The notes under the pieces were generated by a model that did not search any database, was not told the DNA's origin, and saw only the letters and a program-made list of their open reading frames with translations. A program made the position numbers and the translations under genes. Positions 52,306 through 61,131 of a stretch of DNA of 64,000 nt are shown piece after piece (within the stretch, counting starts at the first letter, position 1; each line of letters opens with the position of its first letter). Origin of the DNA: Kaistia defluvii (GTDB lineage Bacteria > Pseudomonadota > Alphaproteobacteria > Rhizobiales > Kaistiaceae); NCBI RefSeq assembly GCF_026343955.1, contig NZ_JAPKNI010000001.1, forward strand, positions 620,001 through 684,000, written 5' to 3'.

Positions 52306-52494
52306 ACCGGAACTCTGAAGCAGAAGCGCGGACGCCGCAAGCGACGCGCCGGGCCCGGCGAAACGGGGTCATGGCGCCGCCTCGCCCAGGATCCGGCGAG
52401 GCTTCCCCTTTGGCGGAGCCCCGCCCGATCACGCCCGTTCGGCGCCAGGCGGCACGGCCCGGCGCCGGACGATCCGATGCGGCCGGAGCCGGCT

Positions 52495-53520
52495 TCAGGC
52501 GGCGGCCGCGGAGCGGGTCAGCCGGCTCTGCAGGATCACCACCACGAGCAGGAAGCCGCCACGCAGCACCGACTGCCAGTAGGCGCTGAGGCTGATCCAG
52601 CCCATGCCGTTCTCGAAATTGAGAACGGTGAACAGGATGCCCAGCAACAGGGTGCCGACCAGCGTCGCGCCGACCGAGCCCTTGCCGCCGGTGAGCAGCG
52701 TGCCGCCCACCACCACCGATGCGATGGCGAACAGTTCCCAGCCAACGCCCTCGATCGGCTGACCGGCGCCGAACTGCGCCGCCAGGATGACGCCCGCCAT
52801 GCCGGCCAGGAAGCCGGACATGACGTAGACCAGGAAGATCGTGCGGTCGGTGGGCAGGCCCATCAGGCGCGAGGCTTCCTCGCCGCCGCCAACCGCCAGC
52901 ACGTGCCGGCCGAAGGCGGTGCGGTTCAGGATCAGCGAACCAAGGAAATAGGCGAAGAGCGCGATCCAGGCCGGGATCGGGAAGCCTAGGAAGATCCGGA
53001 TGACCGCGCCGAAGAAGCCGGCATCCTCGCCATTGACCCATTCAGGCGCATAGAGGGCGAAGTCGCCCTGGCCGAGCGCCATGAAATTGGTGTCATAGGA
53101 GGCGGGGACCGATTGCTGGTTGGAAAGCAGCAGGGCGACGCCGGAGGCCGCCAGCATCGTCGCCAGCGTGGCAATGAACGGCAGGATCTTCATCTTCGAA
53201 ATGATGAAGCCGTTGATGATGCCGGCGGCGAGGCCGGCCGCCAGGCCGCCCAGAAGACCGGGGATCAGGCCGTAGGGGCTGAGATAGGCGGCGACGACGC
53301 TCGAAAGCGCCGCGACGGACCCGACCGACAGGTCGATGCCGCCCGTCATGATGACGAAGCACATGCCGAGCCCGACCAGCGCGAACATCGAGTTGTAACG
53401 CAGCACCGTGAGGATGTTGTACTCGCTGATGAAGCCATCATAGCGCCAGGCGCCGAAACCGATGATGAGCAGCAAGGCGAGAAGAGCGCCGAAGCCGGCG
53501 GAGGCGTGAAGACGAGGCAT
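52495..53520 (-). CDS. yjfF: Sugar ABC transporter permease, YjfF-like
   Basis: 341 aa. Eight to ten membrane segments; FVIMTGGIDLSVGSVAALSSVVAAYL, NGFIISKMKILPFIATLATMLAASGVALLL, HVLAVGGGEEASRLMGLPTDR, SVVVGGTLLTGGKGSVGAT. Start and the upstream permease stop share one base (TAATG), so translation is coupled. It is last of a four-gene importer whose gene order and sequence style match E. coli ytfQRT-yjfF for galactofuranose. The symbol rests on that comparison. Confidence 0.88.
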   Translation of the reverse strand: MPRLHASAGFGALLALLLIIGFGAWRYDGFISEYNILTVLRYNSMFALVGLGMCFVIMTGGIDLSVGSVAALSSVVAAYLSPYGLIPGLLGGLAAGLAAGIINGFIISKMKILPFIATLATMLAASGVALLLSNQQSVPASYDTNFMALGQGDFALYAPEWVNGEDAGFFGAVIRIFLGFPIPAWIALFAYFLGSLILNRTAFGRHVLAVGGGEEASRLMGLPTDRTIFLVYVMSGFLAGMAGVILAAQFGAGQPIEGVGWELFAIASVVVGGTLLTGGKGSVGATLVGTLLLGILFTVLNFENGMGWISLSAYWQSVLRGGFLLVVVILQSRLTRSAAAA

Positions 53521-54542
53521 TACGCGCGATCCTGCCTTTGGAGCCAGACGGCGAGCACGATCAGTCCGGCCTTGACCACTAGGGCCGCCGCGTCGGGAAC
53601 GCCATTGGCGAGTAGGGTATAGCGAACGAGCTGGATGATCAGCGCGCCGAGCAGCGTGCCGATGATCGTGGCGCGGCCACCGCTCAGCAGCGTGCCGCCC
53701 ACGGCGACCGCGGCGATGACGTCGAGCTCGATGCCCATGCCGATCAGATTGGCGTCGGCGGCCGAGTTCATCGCGATGACGATCAGGCCGGCAATGCCGC
53801 TGCAGACGCCCGAAATGACATAGACCCTGCGCTTGACGCGGCGCACCGGAATGCCCGCGAGCCAGGCCGCCTGTTCATTGCCGCCGACCGCCAGCACCTG
53901 GCGACCAAACACCGTGCGTTGCAGCGCCCAGGCCGCGATCAGCACCAGCGCCAGCATGATCCAGACCTGGAACGGCACGCCGAAGACGCGGCCGATGGCG
54001 ATCTGCTGGAATTCCGGAACCTTGAAGACCTGCAGGTCGCCGTTGGTCCAGACCTGGGCGATGCCACGCCCGGCGATATAGAGGATCAGGGTGGCGATGA
54101 TCGGCTGCACCCGGAAACTCGACACGAGCCAGCCATTGAACAGTCCGAAGAAGCCGGCGACCGTGATCGACAGCACGATGGCGAGCGCGATGCCGGTATA
54201 GAGATTGGGTACCGGGAACAGGGTGCCCTGGAAGATCTGCGGCGCAAAGGCGCCGGCGATCGCCATGATCGAACCGACCGAAAGGTCGATGCCGCCCGTG
54301 GCGATGACCATCGTCATGCCGACGCCGACGATGACGATCACGCAGACCTGGGTGAGGTTCACCGACAGGGTCTGCATCGTCGCGAAGTGCGGGGTGAAGA
54401 TGAAATTGAAAATCAGCAGCGCGACCAGCGCCGCGATGGTGCCGATATGGCGGCGCGACAGCACGGCGGCGATGCCGCCGCGCGGGCGCGAGCCGACGCT
54501 GCCCGGCACCGGCGAAGGCGCATTCTGTGTCGTGGAACTCAT
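53520..54542 (-). CDS. ytfT: Sugar ABC transporter permease, YtfT-like
   Basis: 340 aa. A Pro/Arg-rich cytosolic N-terminus, then membrane segments with VIATGGIDLSVGSIMAIAGAFAPQIF, SFRVQPIIATLILYIAGRGIAQVW, QVLAVGGNEQAAWLAGIPVRRVK and AVGGTLLSGGRATIIG. Starts within the ATPase stop (ATGA overlap) and ends one base into yjfF. First of two permeases, forming a heterodimer with the YjfF-like protein. Confidence 0.88.
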   Translation of the reverse strand: MSSTTQNAPSPVPGSVGSRPRGGIAAVLSRRHIGTIAALVALLIFNFIFTPHFATMQTLSVNLTQVCVIVIVGVGMTMVIATGGIDLSVGSIMAIAGAFAPQIFQGTLFPVPNLYTGIALAIVLSITVAGFFGLFNGWLVSSFRVQPIIATLILYIAGRGIAQVWTNGDLQVFKVPEFQQIAIGRVFGVPFQVWIMLALVLIAAWALQRTVFGRQVLAVGGNEQAAWLAGIPVRRVKRRVYVISGVCSGIAGLIVIAMNSAADANLIGMGIELDVIAAVAVGGTLLSGGRATIIGTLLGALIIQLVRYTLLANGVPDAAALVVKAGLIVLAVWLQRQDRA

Positions 54543-56068
54543 GCGACTTCTCCATGCCCGTGGGCCATGGCCCCCATCACGGCGGGCTCGTTGATCGCCT
54601 CGCCGTCAAATTCGGCTGTCATCTTGCCGTCCCGCAGAACGAAGACGCGATCCGAGCCTTCGACGATTTCTTCGATTTCCGACGAGATCATCAGCACGCC
54701 GAGCCCGTCATCCGCGAGCTTGCGGATCAGGCGCTGGATCTCGGCCTTGGCGCCGACATCGATGCCGCGCGTCGGTTCGTCCAGGATCAGCAGTTTCGGG
54801 TTCATGCAGAGCCAGCGCGCCAGCAGGACCTTCTGCTGGTTGCCGCCCGAGAGTTCGCGGATCTTCTGCTCGGGGCTCGAGCACTTGATTCCGATCTCCT
54901 TGATGAAGCGCAGCACGATCTCGCGCTGACGCGACTCGTCGACGATGCCGGCGCGCGACAGCGCAGGCAGCAGCGCCAGCGTCAGGTTCTCGCGAACCGA
55001 CATGCCGGGGATGATGCCCTCATGCTTGCGATCTTCGGAGCAGAAGCCGATGCCGGCCTTGATGGCGTCGGCGGGCGCGGTGAAGTCGGTTTCCTTGCCC
55101 TCGAGGCGGATGCTGCCCTTCTCGTGCGGGCTGGCGCCGTAGATGGCGCGCGCCGTCTCGGTGCGGCCGGCGCCGAGCAGGCCGGCCAGGCCGACGATCT
55201 CGCCACGGCGGACGGACAGGCTGGCGTCGCTCACGCGGCGGCCGACGGCGAGATCCTGCACGGACAGCAGTTCCTCGCCGATCGTGCGCGTTCCCTCGGT
55301 GAAGGCGGTGGCACCAGCGCGGCGAACCTCGGCGAGGTCGCGGCCGAGCATGGTGGCGACCAGCTGCAGCTTGGTCATGTCGGCCATGGTCGACACCGCG
55401 ACCGTGCGCCCGTCGCGCATGACGGTGACGCGGTCGCAGACGGCATAGAGCTCATCGAGCTTGTGGCTGACGAAGACGACGGCAACGCGCTTGGCCTTGA
55501 GCCGGCGAATGGTCTCGAACAGAACGCCGACTTCGGTCTCGTCGAGCGAGGAGGTCGGCTCGTCCATGATCACCAGACGGGCATCGAAGGAGACGGCGCG
55601 GGCGATCGCGACCATCTGCTGGATCGCGGTGGAGAACTCGCCCAGCGGCCGGCGGACGTCGACGTCGATGTCGAACTCGGCCAGCAGCTTCCGGGCGCCC
55701 GCCTGCATCGCGCGCAGGTCGAGCAGACCCAGCCGCGTCTTGATCTCGCGTCCGAGATAGATGTTCTCGGTCACGGAGCGGAAAGGAATGAGGTTGATTT
55801 CCTGGAAGATCGTCGAGATGCCGCCGCGCTGCGCCATCTCCGGCGACGTCGCCGCCCAGGGCGCGCCGTTCACCGTGATGGTGCCTGCGTCCTTGCGGCT
55901 GAAGCCGTTCAGGACCTTGATCATCGTGGACTTGCCGGCGCCGTTCTGGCCGATCAGGGCCATGACCTCGCCTTCGCGCACTTCCAGCGAAGCGTCGATG
56001 AGGGCAGGAATATTGCCGAAGGACTTGTTGATGCCTTGCATCGACAGAAAAGGTTCTGCGGTAGCCAT
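54539..56068 (-). CDS. ytfR: Sugar ABC transporter ATPase, YtfR-like
   Basis: About 509 aa from ATG 56068 ([18 protein letters not shown]); a longer frame to 56233 runs through the intercistronic hairpin and is rejected. Domain 1: [16 protein letters not shown], degenerate signature ([15 protein letters not shown]), [14 protein letters not shown]. Domain 2: [46 protein letters not shown], keeping the second Walker B Glu, unlike the ATPase at 31.0 kb. Between the YtfQ-like receptor and the YtfT-like permease. Confidence 0.92.
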   Translation of the reverse strand: MATAEPFLSMQGINKSFGNIPALIDASLEVREGEVMALIGQNGAGKSTMIKVLNGFSRKDAGTITVNGAPWAATSPEMAQRGGISTIFQEINLIPFRSVTENIYLGREIKTRLGLLDLRAMQAGARKLLAEFDIDVDVRRPLGEFSTAIQQMVAIARAVSFDARLVIMDEPTSSLDETEVGVLFETIRRLKAKRVAVVFVSHKLDELYAVCDRVTVMRDGRTVAVSTMADMTKLQLVATMLGRDLAEVRRAGATAFTEGTRTIGEELLSVQDLAVGRRVSDASLSVRRGEIVGLAGLLGAGRTETARAIYGASPHEKGSIRLEGKETDFTAPADAIKAGIGFCSEDRKHEGIIPGMSVRENLTLALLPALSRAGIVDESRQREIVLRFIKEIGIKCSSPEQKIRELSGGNQQKVLLARWLCMNPKLLILDEPTRGIDVGAKAEIQRLIRKLADDGLGVLMISSEIEEIVEGSDRVFVLRDGKMTAEFDGEAINEPAVMGAMAHGHGEVA

Positions 56069-56151
56069 GGGCGACTCTATCTCGAAGCTGACGACAGCCG
56101 AAACCGCATCCGGCCCCGGCTGGCGTGAGGAATGGTCGAAGCTAAAGCAAA

Positions 56152-56175
56152 GACGGGCGCCCAAAGGCGCCCGTC
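56152..56175 (-). terminator. Hairpin with T-rich tail between ytfQ- and ytfR-like genes
   Basis: Perfect 10-bp stem GACGGGCGCC (56152-56161) with GGCGCCCGTC (56166-56175), loop of 4. On the minus strand it is followed by TTTGCTTT, so it can act as a partial intrinsic terminator. It begins 9 nt after the binding-protein stop and would lower expression of the membrane genes relative to the receptor. Confidence 0.75.
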
Positions 56176-56183
56176 CGCAAGGC

Positions 56184-57164
56184 TTAGTAGGCTTCGGGGA
56201 GATAGGCCGCGATGTTTTCCTTGGTGAAAACACGGTCCTTGTTGACCAGGCGCGGCGCGACGGCCTCGCCCTTGCCGTACTTGACCACGGCGTCGAAGGC
56301 GGCCGGGCCGAAGTTCGGGTTGCACTCGACCACGACGACCATCTTGCCGTCCATGAGCGCCTGCGCGGCGTCCTTGGTACCGTCGATCGAAGCGATGATC
56401 AGGTCCTTGCCCGGAACCTTGCCGGCCGCTTCCATGGCGGCGATCGCACCCATCGACATTTCGTCATTGTGCGAATAGAGCGCCGTTGCCTCGGGATGCG
56501 CCTGGTAGAGCGTCTCGAAGACCTGGCGGCCCTTGTCGCGGGCGAAATCACCGGACTGGGAGGCGATGACCTCCATGCCCGGATGGTCCTTGATGTAATC
56601 GGCGAAGCCCTTGGCGCGGTCATTGGCCGGCGAGGAGCCAACGGTGCCGACCAGCTCGATGATCTTGGCCTTGCCGTCGACAGCCTTGACCAGCGCTTCG
56701 GCGGCCAGGCGACCTTCCTCGACGAAGTCGGAGCCGATGAAGGCAACGTAGTCCTCACCGCCCTTGGCGAGGCTCGGATCCACGCCACGGTCGATCAGGA
56801 AGAGCGGAATACCGGCCTTCTTGGCTTCCATGACGGCGGGGATCAGCGGGCGCTCTTCGCGCGGGGCGAGCAGGATGACGTCGACCTTCTGGGCGATCAT
56901 GGAGCGAACGTCGGCCACCTGCTTGGCGGCCGAGCCGGCGGCATCGGTGTAGACCAGCTGCCAGCCGCGCTTCTTGGCTTCGTCCTGCATGCTCTTGGTC
57001 TGCTGCAGGCGCCAGGGATTGTTGCTCTCGGTCTGGGCGAAACCGATCTTGTAGGTTTCCTTTTCCTTCAGCTTCGGCATGTCGGCATAGGCCGGGCGCA
57101 GGCCAAAGGCACCCAGAGCGGCGCCACCGGCGGCGATCTGCAGCAACGAACGACGATTGATCAT
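56184..57164 (-). CDS. ytfQ: Galactofuranose-type ABC substrate-binding protein, YtfQ-like
   Basis: 326 aa, ATG 57164 with GGGAGGAAG upstream. Signal MINRRSLLQIAAGGAALGAFGLRPAYA (two Arg, Tat-like). The mature part lines up by eye with E. coli YtfQ: YKIGFAQTESNNPWRLQQTKSMQDEAKKRG, VADVRSMIAQKVDVILLAP, IPLFLIDRGVD, ELVGTVGSSPANDRAKGF, IASQSGDFARDKGRQVFE, YSHNDEMSMGAIAAMEAAGKVPGKDLIIASIDG. YtfQ binds galactofuranose; related proteins bind arabinofuranose or other furanoses. Followed by a strong hairpin. Confidence 0.9.
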   Translation of the reverse strand: MINRRSLLQIAAGGAALGAFGLRPAYADMPKLKEKETYKIGFAQTESNNPWRLQQTKSMQDEAKKRGWQLVYTDAAGSAAKQVADVRSMIAQKVDVILLAPREERPLIPAVMEAKKAGIPLFLIDRGVDPSLAKGGEDYVAFIGSDFVEEGRLAAEALVKAVDGKAKIIELVGTVGSSPANDRAKGFADYIKDHPGMEVIASQSGDFARDKGRQVFETLYQAHPEATALYSHNDEMSMGAIAAMEAAGKVPGKDLIIASIDGTKDAAQALMDGKMVVVVECNPNFGPAAFDAVVKYGKGEAVAPRLVNKDRVFTKENIAAYLPEAY

Positions 57165-57252
57165 GTTACTTCCTCCCTCGGACCATGTTGAGCGGGGTCC
57201 GAAATCCGCACTTGTCAATTCAGGGCTCTCTGCCAAAAGCCCGTCCCCTCGG

Positions 57253-58860
57253 TCAGGCCACGCCCGCAGCGTAACCCTCACGTCCGCCGAGTATCATGTC
57301 CGCCCCTTTTTCGGCGATCATAATCGTCGCGGCGTTCGTATTCGCACTCACCATCTTCGGCATGATCGACGCATCGATCACGCGAAGTCCGACCAATCCC
57401 CGTACCCGCAGCGCCGCATCCACAACCGCCATCGGATCGGTGCCCATCTTGCAGGTGCCGACCGGATGATACTGCGTATGGGCGGATCGACGGACATAGG
57501 CATCGATCTGGGCATCCGTCTTTACATCGGGTCCGGGGGAAACTTCAATTCCACGATACGGATCAAATGCCCTTTGGGCCAACACGTCACGACAGATTTT
57601 CACGCCTTCCCGCAGAACCCGCACATCCTCCTCGGCCGCCAAATAATTTGGATCGATTTCAGGATGCTTCGTGGGATCGCTGGAGCGAATCAGCACGGTT
57701 CCCAGGCTCTCGGGTCGCTGCACGTTGATCAGCGGCTGGTAGCCATGGGACTTGTGCAGGGTGCGGCCATGCTCGCCATACATGATCATGATGAAGTGAT
57801 ACTGGATGTCGGGCGCCACCAGGTCCGGCCGCGACTTGACGAAGCCGACCGCCTGGATGCCCGGATGCGCGATCGGACCGTCCCGCGTCAGCGCGTAGCG
57901 CACCAGCGACTTGGCGACATTGACCGGCTTCAGTTCCTTCAGCAGCGAAATCGGCTGGGTGCATTCCTGCTGGATCTCGGTGGCCACGTGGTCGGACAGA
58001 TTCTGCCCGACGCCAGGCAGATCCTGCACGGTGCGGATGCCGACCGAACGCAGATGGTCGCCATCGCCGACGCCGGAAAGCTGGAGAAGCTGCGGCGAGT
58101 TGATGGCGCCGCCGGCGAGGATCACCTCGGCATCGGCGCGGATGATCTCCGTCCGGCCCTTGCGCACATATTCGACGCCGACGGCGCGCCCGCCCTCGAT
58201 CAGGACGCGCGAGGCCAGCGCATGGGTGATGACCCGGAGGTTCGGCCGCGCGAGCGCCGGGCGCAGGTAGCAATAGGCGGTGCTGGCCCGCCGCCCCCTG
58301 GTGATGGTGCTGTCGAGCGGGCCGAAGCCCTCCTGGCTCGACGCGTTGACATCGGGATTGCGCGGATGGCCGGCCTGGGCTCCCGCCTCCAGCCAGGCGA
58401 GCGCCAGCGGATGAAATTCCTGCACCCGCGAGGTGTGCAGCGGCCCGCCGCTGCCATGGAACTCGTCCTCGCCCAGTTCCCAGTTTTCGGCGCGCTTGAA
58501 ATAGGGCAGCACGTCCGAATAGGACCAGCCGCGATTGCCCATCTGGGCCCAGCCGTCATAGTCGGAGGCGTGGCCGCGGATATAGACCATGCCGTTGACG
58601 GAACTGCTGCCGCCCAGGACCTTGCCGCGCGGCCAGTGGAACGTGCGCCCCCCGCAGTGCTTCTGCGGCACGGTCTGGTAGCCCCAGTCGACGGCGCCCG
58701 ACAGCATGAGCTGCCGATAGCCGGCCGGCATATGGATGAACGGACTGCGATCGGGCCCGCCGGCCTCGAGCAGAACGACATTGATGGCGGGATCGGCGCT
58801 CAAACGGTTGGCCAGGACACAGCCCGCCGACCCGGCGCCGACGATCACATAGTCGGTCAT
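57253..58860 (-). CDS. GMC family FAD-dependent oxidoreductase
   Basis: About 535 aa, start ATG 58860 ([23 protein letters not shown]). GMC signature 1 [21 protein letters not shown], signature 2 [32 protein letters not shown], catalytic [29 protein letters not shown]. Choline dehydrogenase-like style. Signature 1 is the third different variant in the window. It is last in a minus-strand set with MaoC and CaiB genes, 72 nt behind MaoC, and the YtfQ-like gene follows at 57164. Confidence 0.93.
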   Translation of the reverse strand: MTDYVIVGAGSAGCVLANRLSADPAINVVLLEAGGPDRSPFIHMPAGYRQLMLSGAVDWGYQTVPQKHCGGRTFHWPRGKVLGGSSSVNGMVYIRGHASDYDGWAQMGNRGWSYSDVLPYFKRAENWELGEDEFHGSGGPLHTSRVQEFHPLALAWLEAGAQAGHPRNPDVNASSQEGFGPLDSTITRGRRASTAYCYLRPALARPNLRVITHALASRVLIEGGRAVGVEYVRKGRTEIIRADAEVILAGGAINSPQLLQLSGVGDGDHLRSVGIRTVQDLPGVGQNLSDHVATEIQQECTQPISLLKELKPVNVAKSLVRYALTRDGPIAHPGIQAVGFVKSRPDLVAPDIQYHFIMIMYGEHGRTLHKSHGYQPLINVQRPESLGTVLIRSSDPTKHPEIDPNYLAAEEDVRVLREGVKICRDVLAQRAFDPYRGIEVSPGPDVKTDAQIDAYVRRSAHTQYHPVGTCKMGTDPMAVVDAALRVRGLVGLRVIDASIMPKMVSANTNAATIMIAEKGADMILGGREGYAAGVA

Positions 58861-58932
58861 AGTCTCTTCCCTCACGGCTCCCGCGGCCACCCTGCAAACC
58901 GTGGGGAGCCGCGCCTGGACAGTTGAACGCGG

Positions 58933-59391
58933 CTAGGCGGCCTCGTCCTCGGCCACGTCGTTCTTGACCCATTTCAGGAGATGCTCGCCCACCGCGACCA
59001 GCACGCCCTTCTGGTTGTGCACATCGACCTGGGCGCGTGTCCGCCGACGCGCCTCGTCGACCTCCTTGATGGTGTAGGTGACGTTGACCGTGTCGCCGAA
59101 GAACACGGGGGCCAGGAAGCGCACGCGGTCGTAGCCGAGCGACACGGGGGTCGAGTCGATCCCCTGCGACAGGCTGCGCTCGATCATCAGCGTCGAGGCC
59201 GTCGACATGAAGCCGATCGTCAGCGCGCCATGGGCGATGCGCTGTCCGTAGATCGACTTCTTCATGAACTCGTCATTGACGTGGTTGCCGGAGAAGTCGC
59301 CGGTGATGCCGGCATAGAGATAGACATCGGCCTCGCCGACGGTCTTGGAGAAGCGAACGGCGTCGCCGATCTCTGCGTGCATGGATTTCAT
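58933..59391 (-). CDS. MaoC family (R)-hydratase/dehydratase
   Basis: 152 aa hot-dog fold protein. The hydratase motif is YLYAGITGDFSGNHVNDEFMKKSIYGQRIAHGALTIGFMST: Asp/His pair in the D-x-N-x-x-H style (GDFSGNHVN, with HGAL) typical of (R)-specific enoyl-CoA hydratases. Likely adds or removes water on a CoA-linked substrate made by the CaiB-type CoA-transferase encoded just upstream. Gap to CaiB gene 25 nt. Confidence 0.9.
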   Translation of the reverse strand: MKSMHAEIGDAVRFSKTVGEADVYLYAGITGDFSGNHVNDEFMKKSIYGQRIAHGALTIGFMSTASTLMIERSLSQGIDSTPVSLGYDRVRFLAPVFFGDTVNVTYTIKEVDEARRRTRAQVDVHNQKGVLVAVGEHLLKWVKNDVAEDEAA

Positions 59392-59416
59392 GGTGATGGC
59401 CTATCCTCTGTAGCGA

Positions 59417-60646
59417 TCATTGCGCGGCCGCGACGAGCGGCGGGGCCGTCTCGGGAGCCTGTTCGCCGCCGACCACGCCCCCCTGGAAGAGCGCCTCGAC
59501 GCCGGCCTCGTCGTAGCCGAGCTCGGCCAGGATCTCGGCCGTCTGGGCGCCCAGCTTCTGGGGCGGCAGCCGGACAGCGGGCGCTTCCCCGTCATAACGG
59601 ACCGGATGGGTCACCAGGGTGACCGGCGAGCCGGTCGCCCCCGGCACGGTGACGAAATTGCCGTTGTGGACCACCTGCGGGTCCTCCGCGAGATGGGTGT
59701 AGTCGTTGACTTCGGAATGCCAGATGCCGCGCTCGGCCAGGATGACGCTCCATTCCGCCGTGCTGCGCTTCTTCAGCGCCCGGGCGATGCCGGCCGCCGC
59801 CTCCTGCCGCCGCTCATAGGCCTGGCTGTTGGGGATGCGCTCCGCCTCGGGGATCTCGAGCGCCTCGGAAATCGCCTCCAGCGAGCCGAGCGAAATTGCG
59901 ATGAAGCTGTCGCGGGTGGAATAGATCCCGTAGGGGGCGCCATAGTACCACCCCGCGAGGCGGCCGGTCTGGCGGACGTCGTCGTCGCGCGCCCCATTCA
60001 GGAAGCACACCAGCGATTCCATCTGCAGGTCGAGCGCGGCGCTGAGCAGGCTGACATCGACGCGACCGCCCTCCCCGCTACGCTCGCGTCGCAGCAGGGC
60101 CGCGAGAATGCCGGCCGCGAACAGGGCCGCGCCATGGTGATCCACCACGGAAACACCAACCGCGCGCGGGCCATCCTCCTGCGTCCCCGTGATCGCGGCG
60201 AGACCCGACATCGCCTGGACGATCAGATCCTGGCCGGGCCGCTTGGCATAGGGGCCATCCGGCCCGAAGCCCGACGCGGCCGCGTAGATGATGCCGGGAT
60301 TGACCTTGCGGATATCCTCGAAGCCGAGGCCAAGCTTGGCCATCACGCCGGGACGATAATTCTCGGCCACCACATCGGCGCTCTCGACCAGCTTTCTCGC
60401 GACCGCCAGCCCCTCCGGGTTCTTCAGGTCGAGCGCCAGGCTGCGCTTGTTCCGGTTGCCGGTCAGCTGCAGCATGGTCTGGCCGTCCAGGAAGCGGTTG
60501 GCGCCGCCCCATTTGCGCTGGAACGCGCCCTCCACGGGCTCGATCGCGATGACGTCCGCGCCAAGATCCGCCAGGAACTGAATTCCGACCGGCCCCATCA
60601 GGAAATGATTGAAACTGACGATCCGGATACCTTCGAGATGGCGCAC
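59417..60646 (-). CDS. CaiB/BaiF (family III) CoA-transferase
   Basis: About 409 aa from GTG 60646, with GGAGGGATC directly before it; a longer frame upstream adds a tail unlike the family. Family III blocks: LEGIRIVSFNHFLMGPVGIQFLADLGADVIAIEPVEG, GNRNKRSLALDLKNPEG, ADVVAENYRPGVMAKLGLGFEDIRKVNPGIIYAAASGFG. The catalytic Asp should lie in VVDHHGAALFAAG. Transfers CoA between carboxylic acids. First gene of the CaiB, MaoC, GMC operon; the promoter region carries a LacI-type operator. Confidence 0.92.
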   Translation of the reverse strand: MRHLEGIRIVSFNHFLMGPVGIQFLADLGADVIAIEPVEGAFQRKWGGANRFLDGQTMLQLTGNRNKRSLALDLKNPEGLAVARKLVESADVVAENYRPGVMAKLGLGFEDIRKVNPGIIYAAASGFGPDGPYAKRPGQDLIVQAMSGLAAITGTQEDGPRAVGVSVVDHHGAALFAAGILAALLRRERSGEGGRVDVSLLSAALDLQMESLVCFLNGARDDDVRQTGRLAGWYYGAPYGIYSTRDSFIAISLGSLEAISEALEIPEAERIPNSQAYERRQEAAAGIARALKKRSTAEWSVILAERGIWHSEVNDYTHLAEDPQVVHNGNFVTVPGATGSPVTLVTHPVRYDGEAPAVRLPPQKLGAQTAEILAELGYDEAGVEALFQGGVVGGEQAPETAPPLVAAAQ

Positions 60647-60669
60647 GATCCCTCCAACGGAAACGACTT

Positions 60670-60685
60670 CTGAAAACGATTTCAG
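60670..60685. promoter_or_regulatory. LacI-type operator 1
   Basis: CTGAAAACGATTTCAG, an inverted repeat around a central CG with TGAAA/TTTCA arms. About 25 nt upstream of the CaiB GTG start. The form (TGAAA-N-CG-N-TTTCA) is typical of LacI/GalR-family operators. Confidence 0.6.
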
Positions 60686-60882
60686 AAACGCTAGCGCATG
60701 TTCCGAGACTTGGCAATGCCGGGAGTCGAGCCGAGGAACGTTGAGGCTGCGCCACGGGCCGGCCGCACCCTTACGCTGCGATGTCCTATTCCGGCAATTC
60801 CGTCGCCCCTCCGCGAGTCGCCTCCCCCTCGGCGTCTCACACGCCATTGCGCCGTTCGGAAAAAGACGCTAGAATTTCGATA

Positions 60883-60896
60883 TGAAAGCGCTTTCA
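60883..60896. promoter_or_regulatory. LacI-type operator 2
   Basis: TGAAAGCGCTTTCA, a perfect 14-bp palindrome centred on CG, about 235 nt upstream of the aldehyde dehydrogenase start. Same arms as operator 1 at 60670-60685. The pair, 212 bp apart, could allow looping. Confidence 0.65.
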
Positions 60897-61131
60897 GATG
60901 AAGTGGAAGGTTCGTGACCTCCATCGCCGGACTGCGCCGCCAACCTGCGCGGCAGCCATCTACCCGCCGGCGCCGGCTGGCCGTTCCGCCTCGCGGCGCA
61001 AGGTCGGAAAGCGCGAGCCCGCGCCTGCGCGTCCGGCCACGAAAGCTCCCCCTCTTTTCCAGGACGGGCTCGCTCGCCCGACGCCCCGTCCCCGCCCTTG
61101 TATGAAACGCCTGCCTCGAAGGACTGCAGCC

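Larger units (their letters stand above)
60647..61131. other. 485-nt divergent regulatory region between CaiB and aldehyde dehydrogenase genes
   Basis: No supportable gene. It contains two LacI-type operators (60670-60685 and 60883-60896), one on each side, and no other clear element. Frames that extend either flanking gene into it lack ribosome-binding sites and conserved sequence. Confidence 0.7.

Noticed and set aside
57179-57201. Inverted repeat CGGACC/GGTCCG upstream of the YtfQ-like gene as an operator
   Set aside because: Only 6-bp arms with an 11-nt spacer, partly over the ribosome-binding region, and unlike any other site; too weak to annotate.
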